Positions 55,488 through 64,000 of a stretch of 64,000 nt of DNA are shown here, piece after piece. The DNA is taken from the NCBI GenBank assembly GCA_002373975.1, contig DFKZ01000099.1, positions 1-64,000 on the forward strand, written 5' to 3'. Numbering within the stretch: position 1 is the first letter of the stretch; every line of letters starts with the position of its first letter. The translations under genes were made by a program, and so were the position numbers. The DNA is from Lachnospiraceae bacterium UBA3632. Lineage in GTDB: Bacteria > Bacillota > Clostridia > Lachnospirales > Lachnospiraceae. The notes below the pieces were generated by a model. It was not told the DNA's origin. It was given only the letters and a program-made list of their open reading frames with translations, and made no database searches.

Positions 55488-58400
55488 ATGATTATCAATA
55501 AGGACACAAAGCTGTTTGTGGAAAAAGGAGGTCTTCCCGGAGTTAAGAGGGTAGCCGGAAAGCTTGCTGAGGATCTTAAGGATGTATTCGGAAGCACAGT
55601 AGCACCGATAGAGGCGGATGCTGCGGAGCTTCTGAATAGTAACGGATCCGAAGTGCGCATCATAGCGGCGACTCTCGGAAAAAGCGAGCTTCTTTCACAG
55701 CTCATCTCAGAGGGAAAGTTTGACGAAAATGCCATCAAAGGCAAATGGGAAGTTTATTCATTTGGATTCTTACCCGGGGATGATAACACACTCCTTATTG
55801 CGGGAAGCGATAAGAGAGGTACGATCTACGGACTTTTCCATGTATCGGAACTTATGGGAGTAAGCCCCTGGAAATGGTTCGCCGATGTCACTCCTCAAAA
55901 AAAGGAAAGCATAGAGATCACCGCAAAGGATCTGTTTGTGTCCAAGGTTCCTTCCGTAAAATACAGAGGCTTTTTTATCAACGACGAATGGCCGGCTTTC
56001 GGAAACTGGACATTTGAGCATTTCGGGGGCTTTACTGCCGAAATGTACGATCATGTATTTGAGCTTCTGCTCCGTCTTAAGGGAAACTACCTCTGGCCGG
56101 CCATGTGGACATCCAATTTTTCACTCGACGGACCGGGGCTTGCAAATGCCGAGCTTGCCGATGAATACGGCGTGGTGATGAGTAATTCCCACCATGAGCC
56201 CTGCCTTCGCCACAGCGAGGAGTGGGATCTTGTAAAGGGTGAGGACACTCCCTACGGAACAGCATGGAATTTCGACAAGAATAAAGAAGGACTCACCAAT
56301 TACTGGAGAGGCGGCCTTGAAAGAAACGGTAAATTCGAGAATATCATCACAATGGGAATGCGCGGCGAAAGAGACAGCGAAGTGCTGGGAGCCACCGCCA
56401 CCCTTAAGGATAATATCGATTATATAAAAGAAGTTGTCACCACTCAGAATCAGCTTATCAAAGAAACCATCTCTGAGGATCTAGACAGTGTACCCAGAAT
56501 GATCGCCATCTACAAAGAAGTTGAAAAATACTTCCACGGCGATGAAAATGCCGAAGGATTAAAGCACTGGGACGGACTCGACGGGATCACATGCATGCTC
56601 TGTGAAGACAACTTCGGAAATCTGCGAACTCTCCCCGAAGAGTGGCACAGAGACCGCAAGGGCGGCTGGGGAATGTATTATCACTTCGATTATCACGGAG
56701 ATCCCATCAGCTATGAGTGGATCAATTCGACGCATATCGCCCGCACCTGCGAGCAGATGAGTCAGGCATATGAGTACGGGATAAGAGAGATATGGATAGT
56801 AAATGTAGGTGATCTCAAGCCACAGGAATTCCCGCTTTCTTACTTCCTCGATCTTGCTTATGACATTGATAAGTGGGGAATAGATAATCCCAATGCCGCA
56901 AGTGAGTACACAAAACATTTCATTGATGTCAATTTCCCGACATTTGATCCGGGACAAAAAGCAGCAACTTATACCCTCCTGGAAGGATATACCAGGCTTA
57001 ACTATATCAGAAAGCCGGAGGCCCTTAATCCCGATGTGTATGACGCTACGGCATATGATGAGGCGTTTGCGGTATTAGCTAAGGCAGACTCTTTAAAAGC
57101 CCGTCTTGTCAGATTGTGGCCGTCGCTTTCGGAGAGTCCCTTAAGAGACGCGTTCTATCAGCTCATTTATTATCCTGTAATGGCAGCTGCGAATCTGATA
57201 AGTATGCAGATCCTGGCCGGAAAGAACCACTATCTGGCGGGAATAGGGGCCGTTAAGGCTAATGAATGTGCCGAAGCGATAAGAAAATGCATAGACAGGG
57301 ACAGGGAACTGGTCCGTGAATATCATGAATTGAACGGCGGAAAGTGGAACGGAATGATGCTTTCCGAGCACATTGGTTTCACTCACTGGAATGATGAGGA
57401 ATGTGCTTATCCCGTTATCATGCTTACGGAACCCGCTAACAGACCGAGAATGATAGTGACTGCAGGTCACGGAAAGAAAGCAAGTCAGGGCGGTGACTGG
57501 ACAAGACAGAAACTTATAATCGATGAACTTCTTGATCCAAATGTAAACGAGACTTTTATAACAATTTTCAACGGCTCGGATAAGGAACTGAAATTATCCG
57601 TTAACGGCGTATCGGAAGCCTCCTATGAAGTAAAGGGTGTGACGCCGGACTGGCTGTTTGTAGATATATTGGGAATCGGACTTGAGTTTAACAGGTTACA
57701 GCCAAATGAACTTCGTCTGATCCTGAGGGTCGACAGAGAAAAACTTAAAGCTTCAGGTGACGCCAGGGACGGTGTTGCGACCACTACCATAACAATCAGC
57801 ACTGAACGCACTCATGTGGATGTTGAAGTGTGGGCCGGAACATGTGACGATAAGCAGGTTGTACCCATGCTTAGCAAGGAACAGCTTGCTAAGGTGTCCA
57901 ATCCGTTAAAGAAGGATTTTATTGTAGCCAATGAACTCGGACTTACTCTCGAAGCATCCGATGCAAAGAATCTGTCGGGAAGCGAAGGAGAGTACCGCAT
58001 CATCGAGGGAATCGGAAAATACGGAAGCGGACTTAAAGCGTTCCCTACCATAAAGTATTTCGATCCCGAAAAGGGAGCACCCGCAGCAGAATTTGAATTT
58101 AAGATAAGTGATGCTTCTTATAAGGAGATGACCGAAGACGGAAAGGATGCGCAGGTGCAGGTGACACTTCTTACAGCGCCTAGCAATCCCGTTGTTAAAG
58201 GAAATCCGATGCAGGTTGGAGTTTCCGTAAACGGATCTGATATAAAGAGGATCGCTACGGTATCGGAAGGCTATGAAGGCGGAGAGAGAACCAGTCCACA
58301 GTGGGCGGCAGGCGTGCTTAACCAGGAACACAGAACTTCCTTTACGATGCCTGTCAAAGAAGGTTTAAATACTCTCAAAGTATTTGCGATCGATCCAGGT

Positions 58401-58502
58401 GTTATGATCGAACGCGTACTCATCCGCCAGGCCGGAACTGAGTGGACCCGCGGATATCTTGGTAAGACACCTGAGTGGATTTCACATATTATAGGAGATT
58501 AA
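55488..58502 (+). CDS. GH115 xylan alpha-1,2-glucuronidase
   Basis: A 1,004-residue GH115 enzyme that removes (4-O-methyl)glucuronic acid from xylan or its oligosaccharides. The family plan is clear: an N-terminal domain (~1-165), a barrel with KYRGFFINDEWPAFGNW, LKGNYLWPAMW, SNSHHEPCLRH, GMRGERDSEVLG and YHFDYHGDPISYEWINS, then helical and C-terminal beta domains (VDVEVWAG, FAIDPGVMIERVLI). GH115 can act on internal residues, unlike GH67. There is no signal peptide, so decorated oligosaccharides must be imported first. GGGGAAAA precedes the ATG. Confidence 0.93.
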   Translation: MIINKDTKLFVEKGGLPGVKRVAGKLAEDLKDVFGSTVAPIEADAAELLNSNGSEVRIIAATLGKSELLSQLISEGKFDENAIKGKWEVYSFGFLPGDDNTLLIAGSDKRGTIYGLFHVSELMGVSPWKWFADVTPQKKESIEITAKDLFVSKVPSVKYRGFFINDEWPAFGNWTFEHFGGFTAEMYDHVFELLLRLKGNYLWPAMWTSNFSLDGPGLANAELADEYGVVMSNSHHEPCLRHSEEWDLVKGEDTPYGTAWNFDKNKEGLTNYWRGGLERNGKFENIITMGMRGERDSEVLGATATLKDNIDYIKEVVTTQNQLIKETISEDLDSVPRMIAIYKEVEKYFHGDENAEGLKHWDGLDGITCMLCEDNFGNLRTLPEEWHRDRKGGWGMYYHFDYHGDPISYEWINSTHIARTCEQMSQAYEYGIREIWIVNVGDLKPQEFPLSYFLDLAYDIDKWGIDNPNAASEYTKHFIDVNFPTFDPGQKAATYTLLEGYTRLNYIRKPEALNPDVYDATAYDEAFAVLAKADSLKARLVRLWPSLSESPLRDAFYQLIYYPVMAAANLISMQILAGKNHYLAGIGAVKANECAEAIRKCIDRDRELVREYHELNGGKWNGMMLSEHIGFTHWNDEECAYPVIMLTEPANRPRMIVTAGHGKKASQGGDWTRQKLIIDELLDPNVNETFITIFNGSDKELKLSVNGVSEASYEVKGVTPDWLFVDILGIGLEFNRLQPNELRLILRVDREKLKASGDARDGVATTTITISTERTHVDVEVWAGTCDDKQVVPMLSKEQLAKVSNPLKKDFIVANELGLTLEASDAKNLSGSEGEYRIIEGIGKYGSGLKAFPTIKYFDPEKGAPAAEFEFKISDASYKEMTEDGKDAQVQVTLLTAPSNPVVKGNPMQVGVSVNGSDIKRIATVSEGYEGGERTSPQWAAGVLNQEHRTSFTMPVKEGLNTLKVFAIDPGVMIERVLIRQAGTEWTRGYLGKTPEWISHIIGD

Positions 58503-58507
58503 GATTT

Positions 58508-60688
58508 ATGGACATGACCAGAAACGAAGAACTTAACGAGCAGTTCCGCGCAAAGGCGAAGGAACTTGTGGCTCAGATGACTCTTGATGAGAAGGTTAGT
58601 CAGACAACCAACTGGGCCAAGGCTGTAGACAGGCTCGGCATCAAGGCGTACAACTGGTGGAATGAGGCATTGCACGGTGTTGCCCGCGCAGGTGTGGCCA
58701 CGGTATTTCCTCAGGCTATCACAACAGCAGGAAGTTTTGACGAGGACCTGGTCGAAAAGATAGCGGATATCATTTCCACCGAGGGCCGCGCAAAATATAA
58801 TGAGCAGCAAAAGTATAATGATACGGATATTTATAAGGGACTTACCTTCTGGTCGCCCAATATCAACATTTTCCGTGATCCCAGGTGGGGACGGGGACAT
58901 GAGACCTACGGAGAGGATCCCTATCTGACATCAAGGCTCGGAGCAAGATTTGTAGAAGGAATACAGGGACATGACGAAAAGTATATGAAGGCTGCCGCCT
59001 GCGCAAAGCACTTTGCGGTTCATTCCGGCCCCGAAGATATCAGGCATTCCTTCAATGCGGAGGTTTCAGATGAGGATCTTTGGGAGACATATCTTCCCGC
59101 ATTTAAGGTGCTTGTGGAGGACGCAAAGGTAGAAGCCGTAATGGGTGCCTATAACAGAACAAACGGTGAGGCATGCTGCGCAAGTAAGACACTGCTCCTT
59201 GATATCCTCCGCGATATGTGGAATTTTAAGGGGCACGTCACCAGCGACTGCTGGGCATTAAAGGACATGAACGAGGGACACGGGCTCACCAAGGACCTTG
59301 AAGATTCAGCGGCTCTTGCTGCAAACAACGGTTGTGACGTAAACTGCGGAAACTGCTTTGAACTCTTAAATCTGGCCATCAAGGACGGTAAGGTTTCGGA
59401 GGAAAGACTGGATGAGATGGTGGTCAACCTCTTTACCACACGCATGAAGCTGGGACTTCTCGGAGAGGTTAATGACAATCCTTACGATAAGATTAATTAT
59501 CTCTCTGTCGATACCGATGAAAGCAGGAAATTCAATCTGGAAGTTGCGCTTCAGAGCATGACCCTTCTGGAAAACAGAGAAAACGCGCTTCCTCTTGATA
59601 TCACAAAGATTAAGACTCTCGGTGTCATCGGACCAAACGCAAATTCAAGAAGAGCTCTGGTTGGAAACTATGAGGGAACATCTTCCGAGTATATCACAGT
59701 TCTTGAAGGAATCAGAAGGTATATTGATAAGTATGCGGCTCACAACAAGACAGAAAAGCCCAGGGTGCTTTATTCCGAGGGCTGTCACCTCTACAAGGAC
59801 AGAGTGGAAAATCTCGGCGTCGCAAATGACCGCATGAGCGAAGTAAAGACCATCTGCAATTACGCGGATGCAGTGATCGTTGTTGTCGGACTTGATGCAA
59901 CCCTCGAAGGAGAAGAGGGCGATACCGGCAACCAGTACGGATCCGGAGATAAGAGGGATCTGAAGCTTCCCGGAAATCAGCAGCTTATCCTTGATACCGC
60001 TATCGCAAGCGGAAAGCCGGTAATCGCAGTGCTTATGGCAGGTAGCGCGATGCAGCTTCAGGGCGCTGAGGAAAAGGTTGCGGCATATTTGTACGCAGGA
60101 TATCCCGGAGCACAGGGCGGACTTGCCGTTGCAAAGATCCTCTTTGGAGAGAAGAGCCCCGAAGGAAAGCTCCCCATCACTTTTTACCACGAAGTGGACG
60201 AACTTCCCGATTTCACCGATTATGCCATGAAGGGAAGAACCTACAGATACATGGAAAAGGATGCGCTCTACCCCTTCGGATACGGGCTTTCATACTCGCC
60301 GGTGGAGATGACCAACGCGAGAGTGACGCCGGATGAGAGCAAAGGCTGCAGGAGCCTTAAAGTAGCTGCAGACCTTACGAACCTGGGCAAGTATGAGACA
60401 GCAGAGACACTTCAGGTGTATGTATCCGTACATCGTGACGGTGCTCCGAAGTGGCAGCTCAAGGGATTAAAGAAGGTAAGACTTCTGCCGGGAGAGCTTA
60501 AGCATGTTGAGACTGAACTGCCATGGGAGGCGCTGGGGCTTCATCTCGGAAAGAACGAAGTGACGGTAGAAGGTGAGGTAACGGTTTATGTGGGAACGCA
60601 TCAGCCGGATGCACGCAGCTTCGCACTCACGGGAACAAAGCCGGAAGAGTTTGCATTTTCAGTTGGAGATAAAATAACTGCAAAATGA
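58508..60688 (+). CDS. GH3 beta-xylosidase
   Basis: A 726-residue GH3 enzyme without a signal peptide. The nucleophile is Asp247 in HVTSDCWAL, and KHFAVHSGPE is the typical GH3 sugar-binding segment. The second alpha/beta domain has VVVGLDATLEGEEGD, likely to include the acid/base, and a fibronectin-III-like end. The sequence is closest in look to xylan 1,4-beta-xylosidases. The start is ATG 58508 after AGGAG, six bases after the GH115 stop; an in-frame upstream start overlaps GH115. Confidence 0.9.
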   Translation: MDMTRNEELNEQFRAKAKELVAQMTLDEKVSQTTNWAKAVDRLGIKAYNWWNEALHGVARAGVATVFPQAITTAGSFDEDLVEKIADIISTEGRAKYNEQQKYNDTDIYKGLTFWSPNINIFRDPRWGRGHETYGEDPYLTSRLGARFVEGIQGHDEKYMKAAACAKHFAVHSGPEDIRHSFNAEVSDEDLWETYLPAFKVLVEDAKVEAVMGAYNRTNGEACCASKTLLLDILRDMWNFKGHVTSDCWALKDMNEGHGLTKDLEDSAALAANNGCDVNCGNCFELLNLAIKDGKVSEERLDEMVVNLFTTRMKLGLLGEVNDNPYDKINYLSVDTDESRKFNLEVALQSMTLLENRENALPLDITKIKTLGVIGPNANSRRALVGNYEGTSSEYITVLEGIRRYIDKYAAHNKTEKPRVLYSEGCHLYKDRVENLGVANDRMSEVKTICNYADAVIVVVGLDATLEGEEGDTGNQYGSGDKRDLKLPGNQQLILDTAIASGKPVIAVLMAGSAMQLQGAEEKVAAYLYAGYPGAQGGLAVAKILFGEKSPEGKLPITFYHEVDELPDFTDYAMKGRTYRYMEKDALYPFGYGLSYSPVEMTNARVTPDESKGCRSLKVAADLTNLGKYETAETLQVYVSVHRDGAPKWQLKGLKKVRLLPGELKHVETELPWEALGLHLGKNEVTVEGEVTVYVGTHQPDARSFALTGTKPEEFAFSVGDKITAK

Positions 60689-60700
60689 ATAATAAGTAAC

Positions 60701-60847
60701 GCTCAGTAAATGACAGTTCAACGCGCACACGCCTTGCGGCTCATAACGCGCACACAGCGGTACTAAACTCATACATCGCTAACGCTCGTATTCGTTAAGT
60801 ACCGGCGGCGCTACATGGTGCGCTTATGAAACAGTCATTCACTGAGC
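60701..60847. repeat. Long imperfect palindromic intergenic element
   Basis: A ~147-bp inverted repeat in the GH3-xylB gap. Outer arms 60701-60718 and 60830-60847 match at 16 of 18 positions when inverted; inner arms starting CGGTACT (60758) and ending AGTACCG (60804) match at about 14 of 17. The left side has an extra segment, and AACGCGCACAC occurs there twice (60720 and 60745). It has no reading frame and no T-run. It looks like a MITE- or REP-like repeat, or a structured RNA that adjusts xylB expression. Confidence 0.65.
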
Positions 60848-60878
60848 TGTAGCTAATAATACAAGGAGGAATATATAA

Positions 60879-62360
60879 ATGCTGTACGTAGGAATTGATC
60901 TTGGAACAAGTGCTGTTAAGTTGCTTCTTATGGATGAAAAGGGGGATATCAAGAAGATAGTATCAAAGGAGTATCCGCTGTATTTTCCTAATCCCGGCTG
61001 GTCGGAGCAGAAGCCCGAGGACTGGTATGAGCAGTCTGTTGCGGGATTAAAGGAGCTCCTGGAGGGACAGGATAAGAGTCAGGTTGCCGGAATAAGCTTC
61101 GGCGGTCAGATGCATGGGCTGGTTATCCTCGATGAAAATGATACTGTTATCCGCCCCGCTATCCTCTGGAACGACGGAAGAACCCAGAAGCAGGTTGACT
61201 ACCTCAATAACGAGATCGGAAAGGCAACTCTTTCTAAGTACACCGCAAATATCGCGTTTGCGGGATTTACCGCTCCCAAGATCCTCTGGGTAAAGGAAAA
61301 TGAGCCCGAGAATTTCAAGAAGATAAAGAAGATAATGCTTCCCAAGGATTATCTTGCTTATAAGCTTACAGATACCTTCTGCACCGATTATTCCGATGCA
61401 TCGGGAATGCTCCTTCTTGACGTTGAGAACCACAAGTGGTCAAAGGAAATGTGTGATATCTGCGGTATCACCGAGGATATGCTTCCCACTCTTTATCAGA
61501 GCTATGAAAAAGTGGGCGAGCTTAATCACGAGCTTGCCATGGAGCTTGGCCTTAAGGACGGCGTGGTAGTGGCAGCAGGTGCAGGTGATAATGCCGCAGC
61601 GGCTGTAGGAACGGGAACCGTTGGCGACGGAGCATGTAACATTTCCCTCGGAACAAGCGGAACTCTCTTTATCTCTTCAAATAAGTTTGGAGTTGACTCC
61701 AATAATGCCCTTCACTCATTTGATCACGCAGACGGTAAATTCCATCTCATGGGATGCATGCTTTCAGCGGCATCCTGCAACAAGTGGTGGATGGACGAGA
61801 TCATCGGAACCAAGGAGTACGGCAAAGAGCAGGAGCCTATCACCGATGATAAGCTTGGAAACAATCATGTTTACTTCCTTCCTTACCTTATGGGCGAGAG
61901 ATCACCTCACAATAATCCAAACGCACGCGGAACCTTTATCGGCCTTACCATGGACAACTCCCGTGCGGATATGACTCAGGCTGTTCTTGAGGGTGTTACA
62001 TTCGCTCTGCGCGATTCCATGGAGGTGGCAAGAAGCCTCGGCATCGCTCCCGAGAGAACAAAGATATGCGGCGGCGGCGCAAAGAGCCCTCTCTGGCAGA
62101 AGATGATGGCAAACATCATGAACATGAAGGTAGATATCCTTGAAGTAGAGGAAGGACCTTCACTCGGCGGTGCGATGCTTGCGGCAGTTGCCTGCGGAGA
62201 GTATGCTTCCGTAGAAGAGGCTGCCAAGGCTATCGTTAAGGTTAAAAAGACCGTTGAGCCCGATCCCGAGATCGCAGCAAGATACGAAAAGAAGTATCAG
62301 GTATTCAAGCAGATCTATCCCGCTTGCAAGGATGTTTACGATCAGATAGCAAATAACTGA
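60879..62360 (+). CDS. xylB: Xylulokinase
   Basis: A 493-residue FGGY-family kinase, the usual length. It phosphorylates D-xylulose to xylulose 5-phosphate. GIDLGTSAVK is the N-terminal phosphate motif, SFGGQMHGLV the substrate region typical of XylB, then GAGDNAAAAVG, SLGTSGTLF and CGGGAKSPLWQKMMA. AAGGAGG lies before ATG 60879. It completes the locus by feeding xylose into the pentose phosphate or phosphoketolase route; xylose isomerase is not in the window. Confidence 0.95.
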   Translation: MLYVGIDLGTSAVKLLLMDEKGDIKKIVSKEYPLYFPNPGWSEQKPEDWYEQSVAGLKELLEGQDKSQVAGISFGGQMHGLVILDENDTVIRPAILWNDGRTQKQVDYLNNEIGKATLSKYTANIAFAGFTAPKILWVKENEPENFKKIKKIMLPKDYLAYKLTDTFCTDYSDASGMLLLDVENHKWSKEMCDICGITEDMLPTLYQSYEKVGELNHELAMELGLKDGVVVAAGAGDNAAAAVGTGTVGDGACNISLGTSGTLFISSNKFGVDSNNALHSFDHADGKFHLMGCMLSAASCNKWWMDEIIGTKEYGKEQEPITDDKLGNNHVYFLPYLMGERSPHNNPNARGTFIGLTMDNSRADMTQAVLEGVTFALRDSMEVARSLGIAPERTKICGGGAKSPLWQKMMANIMNMKVDILEVEEGPSLGGAMLAAVACGEYASVEEAAKAIVKVKKTVEPDPEIAARYEKKYQVFKQIYPACKDVYDQIANN

Positions 62361-62401
62361 TAGGAGTTGGTTTATCAGTGAAATGATCTAAATGTGAAAA
62401 C

Positions 62402-62433
62402 AAAACGGAGAGCGAAATTGCTCTCCGTTTTTA
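62402..62433 (+). terminator. Terminator after xylB
   Basis: AACGGAGAGC (62404-62413) pairs perfectly with GCTCTCCGTT (62420-62429) around GAAATT, followed by TTTT. It ends the xylan locus. Confidence 0.9.
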
Positions 62434-62468
62434 CATTTCGTAATACTATATTTCAAATAAATCTAATG

Positions 62469-62522
62469 TTAAGGTTATATTAAGGTTTGTCGATTTTATC
62501 GGAAAGGTTCAGGTATTATAAT
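62469..62522 (+). promoter_or_regulatory. Promoter with PhoB/OmpR-type direct repeats
   Basis: TTAAGGTT occurs at 62469-62476 and 62480-62487, an 11-bp period, and AAGGTT recurs at 62504-62509, exactly 22 bp further. A TATAAT -10 follows at 62517-62522 with no good -35. This is the layout of OmpR-family response-regulator activation, and such a regulator is encoded two genes on. The leader 62523-62618 contains a small ATGT-TACG-ACAT hairpin and nothing else clear. Confidence 0.6.
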
Positions 62523-62618
62523 CGCCTCATACAAGATGTTAATGAAGTTCGCAAACGGGTCGGATGTTACGACATAACCGGAAGGCGGACCGAGTAAAGA
62601 AAGGAAGAGGTAAACATT

Positions 62619-63626
62619 ATGTGGACCAGACAGGAAGTTAAAAGGAAAGGTAAGACAGCATTTTTTGCAAGTTATTGGAAATTTGTGCTGGTAGCTCTGA
62701 TAATCGGAGCGGTCAGCGGAGGAGCGGGAGGCGTAAGCTCGGGATTCAGTTCCGCATCGGCCAATATGGGAAGTGCCTTCGGTAACATGGGATCATATAA
62801 AGCTGATGATCAGGATTTTGACCTGGAAGACGAACCGGATCTCAATATTGACGGAGTCGATGAGTCCGGAAGCGCTCATATAAGCATCGATGACGGAAAG
62901 ATCTCTATAAACGGAGAAAATACCGACGGAGATTTTGATGTAAACATCGATAACGGTAAAGTCACCATAAACGGAACATCAGAAGACGGAGAAAAGATCG
63001 ACTTTGCACTTGATCCCAGGATGAGTACGGTTGTGATAGACGGTAAAGAGATCGACATAGCAGGGCCCACCGCTGCAGCAGTAGCCGGTATCGCAATCGC
63101 AGTAGCAATCGTTGTAGCGCTTATTTCACTTATTGTCGGGGCATTTACCATTGCACTGGATATTTTCGTACTTAATCCTATCGAGTACGGCACGCAGAAG
63201 TTCCTCAGAAAGGCTCAGAACGGAAATGAGAGCCTTGGCACAGTATTTAACGGCTTTAAGGATGGATACCGCAATATCGTAAAGGTCATGTTCTTCAGAG
63301 ATCTCTTTATCTTCCTTTGGAGCCTGCTCTTCATAATCCCCGGTATTGTAAAGAGCTATGAGTACCGCATGGTTCCCTTTATTCTTTCCGAGAATCCCGG
63401 AATGAGCAAGGACGAGGCATTAAAGGCCAGCAGCAGAATGATGTACGGTCAGAAGTGGAAAACCTTCGTGCTCGACCTTTCATTCATCGGATGGAACCTT
63501 CTTTCACTGCTTACCCTCGGAATGCTTGGAATCTTCTATGTAGCTCCTTACGCTCATTCAACGAATGCAGCACTTTATGAGACACTTAAGTCCGAGAACG
63601 CAGAAACAGTTGTTGCCCAGAGCTAA
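62619..63626 (+). CDS. DUF975-family membrane protein with an acidic insert
   Basis: A 335-residue membrane protein. The first ~20 residues (MWTRQEVKRKGKTAFFASYW) and the region from ~145 on (DIFVLNPIEYGTQKFL, SYEYRMVPFILSENPGMSKDEALKAS, YVAPYAHSTNAALYE) are typical of DUF975. Between the first and second membrane segments lies an unusual ~95-residue insert, Gly/Ser-rich then strongly acidic, with repeats of the form I-(D/N)-(D/N)-G-K-(I/V)-(S/T)-I-N-G. It is likely exposed and could bind Ca2+ or form a small beta-solenoid. The function of DUF975 is unknown. Preceded by GGAAGAGG. Confidence 0.82.
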   Translation: MWTRQEVKRKGKTAFFASYWKFVLVALIIGAVSGGAGGVSSGFSSASANMGSAFGNMGSYKADDQDFDLEDEPDLNIDGVDESGSAHISIDDGKISINGENTDGDFDVNIDNGKVTINGTSEDGEKIDFALDPRMSTVVIDGKEIDIAGPTAAAVAGIAIAVAIVVALISLIVGAFTIALDIFVLNPIEYGTQKFLRKAQNGNESLGTVFNGFKDGYRNIVKVMFFRDLFIFLWSLLFIIPGIVKSYEYRMVPFILSENPGMSKDEALKASSRMMYGQKWKTFVLDLSFIGWNLLSLLTLGMLGIFYVAPYAHSTNAALYETLKSENAETVVAQS

Positions 63627-63638
63627 TGGCGGTATACT
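63610..63638 (+). promoter_or_regulatory. Possible promoter of the response-regulator gene
   Basis: TTGTTG (63610-63615) and TATACT (63633-63638) are 17 bp apart, overlapping the end of the DUF975 gene. Read-through from the upstream promoter is also possible because no terminator is visible. Confidence 0.35.
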
Positions 63639-63680
63639 GTAAAGGTAGAGCATAAACGTAACAGCATTAAGGATAATGAT

Positions 63681-64000
63681 ATGTCATACAAAATCTTAAT
63701 AGCAGATGATGAAGCGGAGATAAGGGGTCTTATAAAGCTTTATCTCGAAAATGAAGATTACAAAGTCCTCGAGGCCGGAAACGGTCTCGAGGCTTTGGAA
63801 TGCTTTGAGAAGAATAAGCCTGATATGTGCATTCTCGACATAATGATGCCGGGAGCCGACGGGTACACGGTACTGAAAAAGATAAGAGAAACCAGCAACA
63901 TCCCGGTTATCATATTATCGGCCAAGGACGAGGATGCGGAAAAGATCCTGGGTCTTAATCTGGGGGCGGACGATTATATCGCCAAGCCCTTTAATCCGCT
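63681..64000 (+). CDS. OmpR/PhoB-type response regulator, N-terminal part (cut by window end)
   Basis: The first 106 codons of a response-regulator gene that runs off the window. The receiver domain is complete in its key residues: acidic pair Asp9-Asp10, phospho-acceptor Asp53 in CILDIMMPG, Ser80 and Lys102 in AKPF. LGADDYIAKPFNP is typical of regulators with a winged-helix OmpR output domain, which would lie outside the window. AAGGA precedes ATG 63681. A sensor kinase gene is expected downstream. Confidence 0.88.
   Translation, partial: MSYKILIADDEAEIRGLIKLYLENEDYKVLEAGNGLEALECFEKNKPDMCILDIMMPGADGYTVLKKIRETSNIPVIILSAKDEDAEKILGLNLGADDYIAKPFNP

Noticed and set aside
62523..62618. Possible riboswitch in the DUF975 leader
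   Set aside because: Only a small four-base-pair hairpin and a weak GGTC/GACC pairing are seen; no known riboswitch core could be matched.

Overview
The window looks like chromosomal DNA from a low-to-moderate GC Gram-positive anaerobe of the Lachnospiraceae, most like rumen or gut Butyrivibrio/Pseudobutyrivibrio. This is an inference from strong AGGAGG-type ribosome sites, TATAAT promoters, many Gram-positive lipoproteins, a DUF5696/NHL/Yip1 sugar-transport cluster and a large locus for decorated xylan. I saw no rRNA, tRNA, CRISPR array, prophage or insertion sequence.

Layout. (1) 1-16.3 kb: an EF-G-like GTPase with a non-canonical G4 motif, a two-domain GNAT protein, a giant cytoplasmic protein of 3,092 residues with no recognised family, and a large GH2 enzyme starting 10 bp after it. 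(2) 16.3-17.2 kb, minus strand: an XRE-HTH/Uma2 nuclease-like fusion. (3) 17.4-21.1 kb: two overlapping ABC half-transporters, probably a heterodimer. (4) 21.2-25.0 kb: a membrane HD-GYP c-di-GMP phosphodiesterase with an unusual beta-rich C-terminal half, then a lipoprotein. (5) 25.1-62.4 kb: the xylan locus. (6) 62.4-64 kb: a DUF975 membrane protein and the start of an OmpR/PhoB-like response regulator cut by the window edge.

How the xylan locus works (inference from families and signal peptides). A lipid-anchored GH10 xylanase cuts xylan at the surface. Two binding proteins, one fused to carbohydrate-binding-like modules, and two permease pairs import oligosaccharides; a membrane or surface NHL protein, a Yip1 protein and a DUF5696 protein sit between the pairs. 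No ABC ATPase of the sugar-import type lies in the cluster, so a shared MsmX-like ATPase encoded elsewhere is likely. Inside the cell a SGNH esterase removes acetyl groups, GH115 removes (methyl)glucuronic acid, and GH8 Rex, GH43 and GH3 enzymes release xylose or arabinose. XylB phosphorylates xylulose. An AraC regulator divergent from the xylanase gene probably controls the locus through an inverted pair of 14-bp sites.

The least explained parts are the giant protein and a compact block at 45.8-55.5 kb inside the xylan locus: two lipoprotein adaptors (one a tandem duplication), a 10-segment FtsX permease, two MacB/LolD-like ATPases (one with a KAE-rich head and an AbrB-like tail) and two paralogous U32-like barrel proteins, running straight into the GH115 gene. 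This block has the make-up of an undescribed envelope transport or processing system tied to xylan use.
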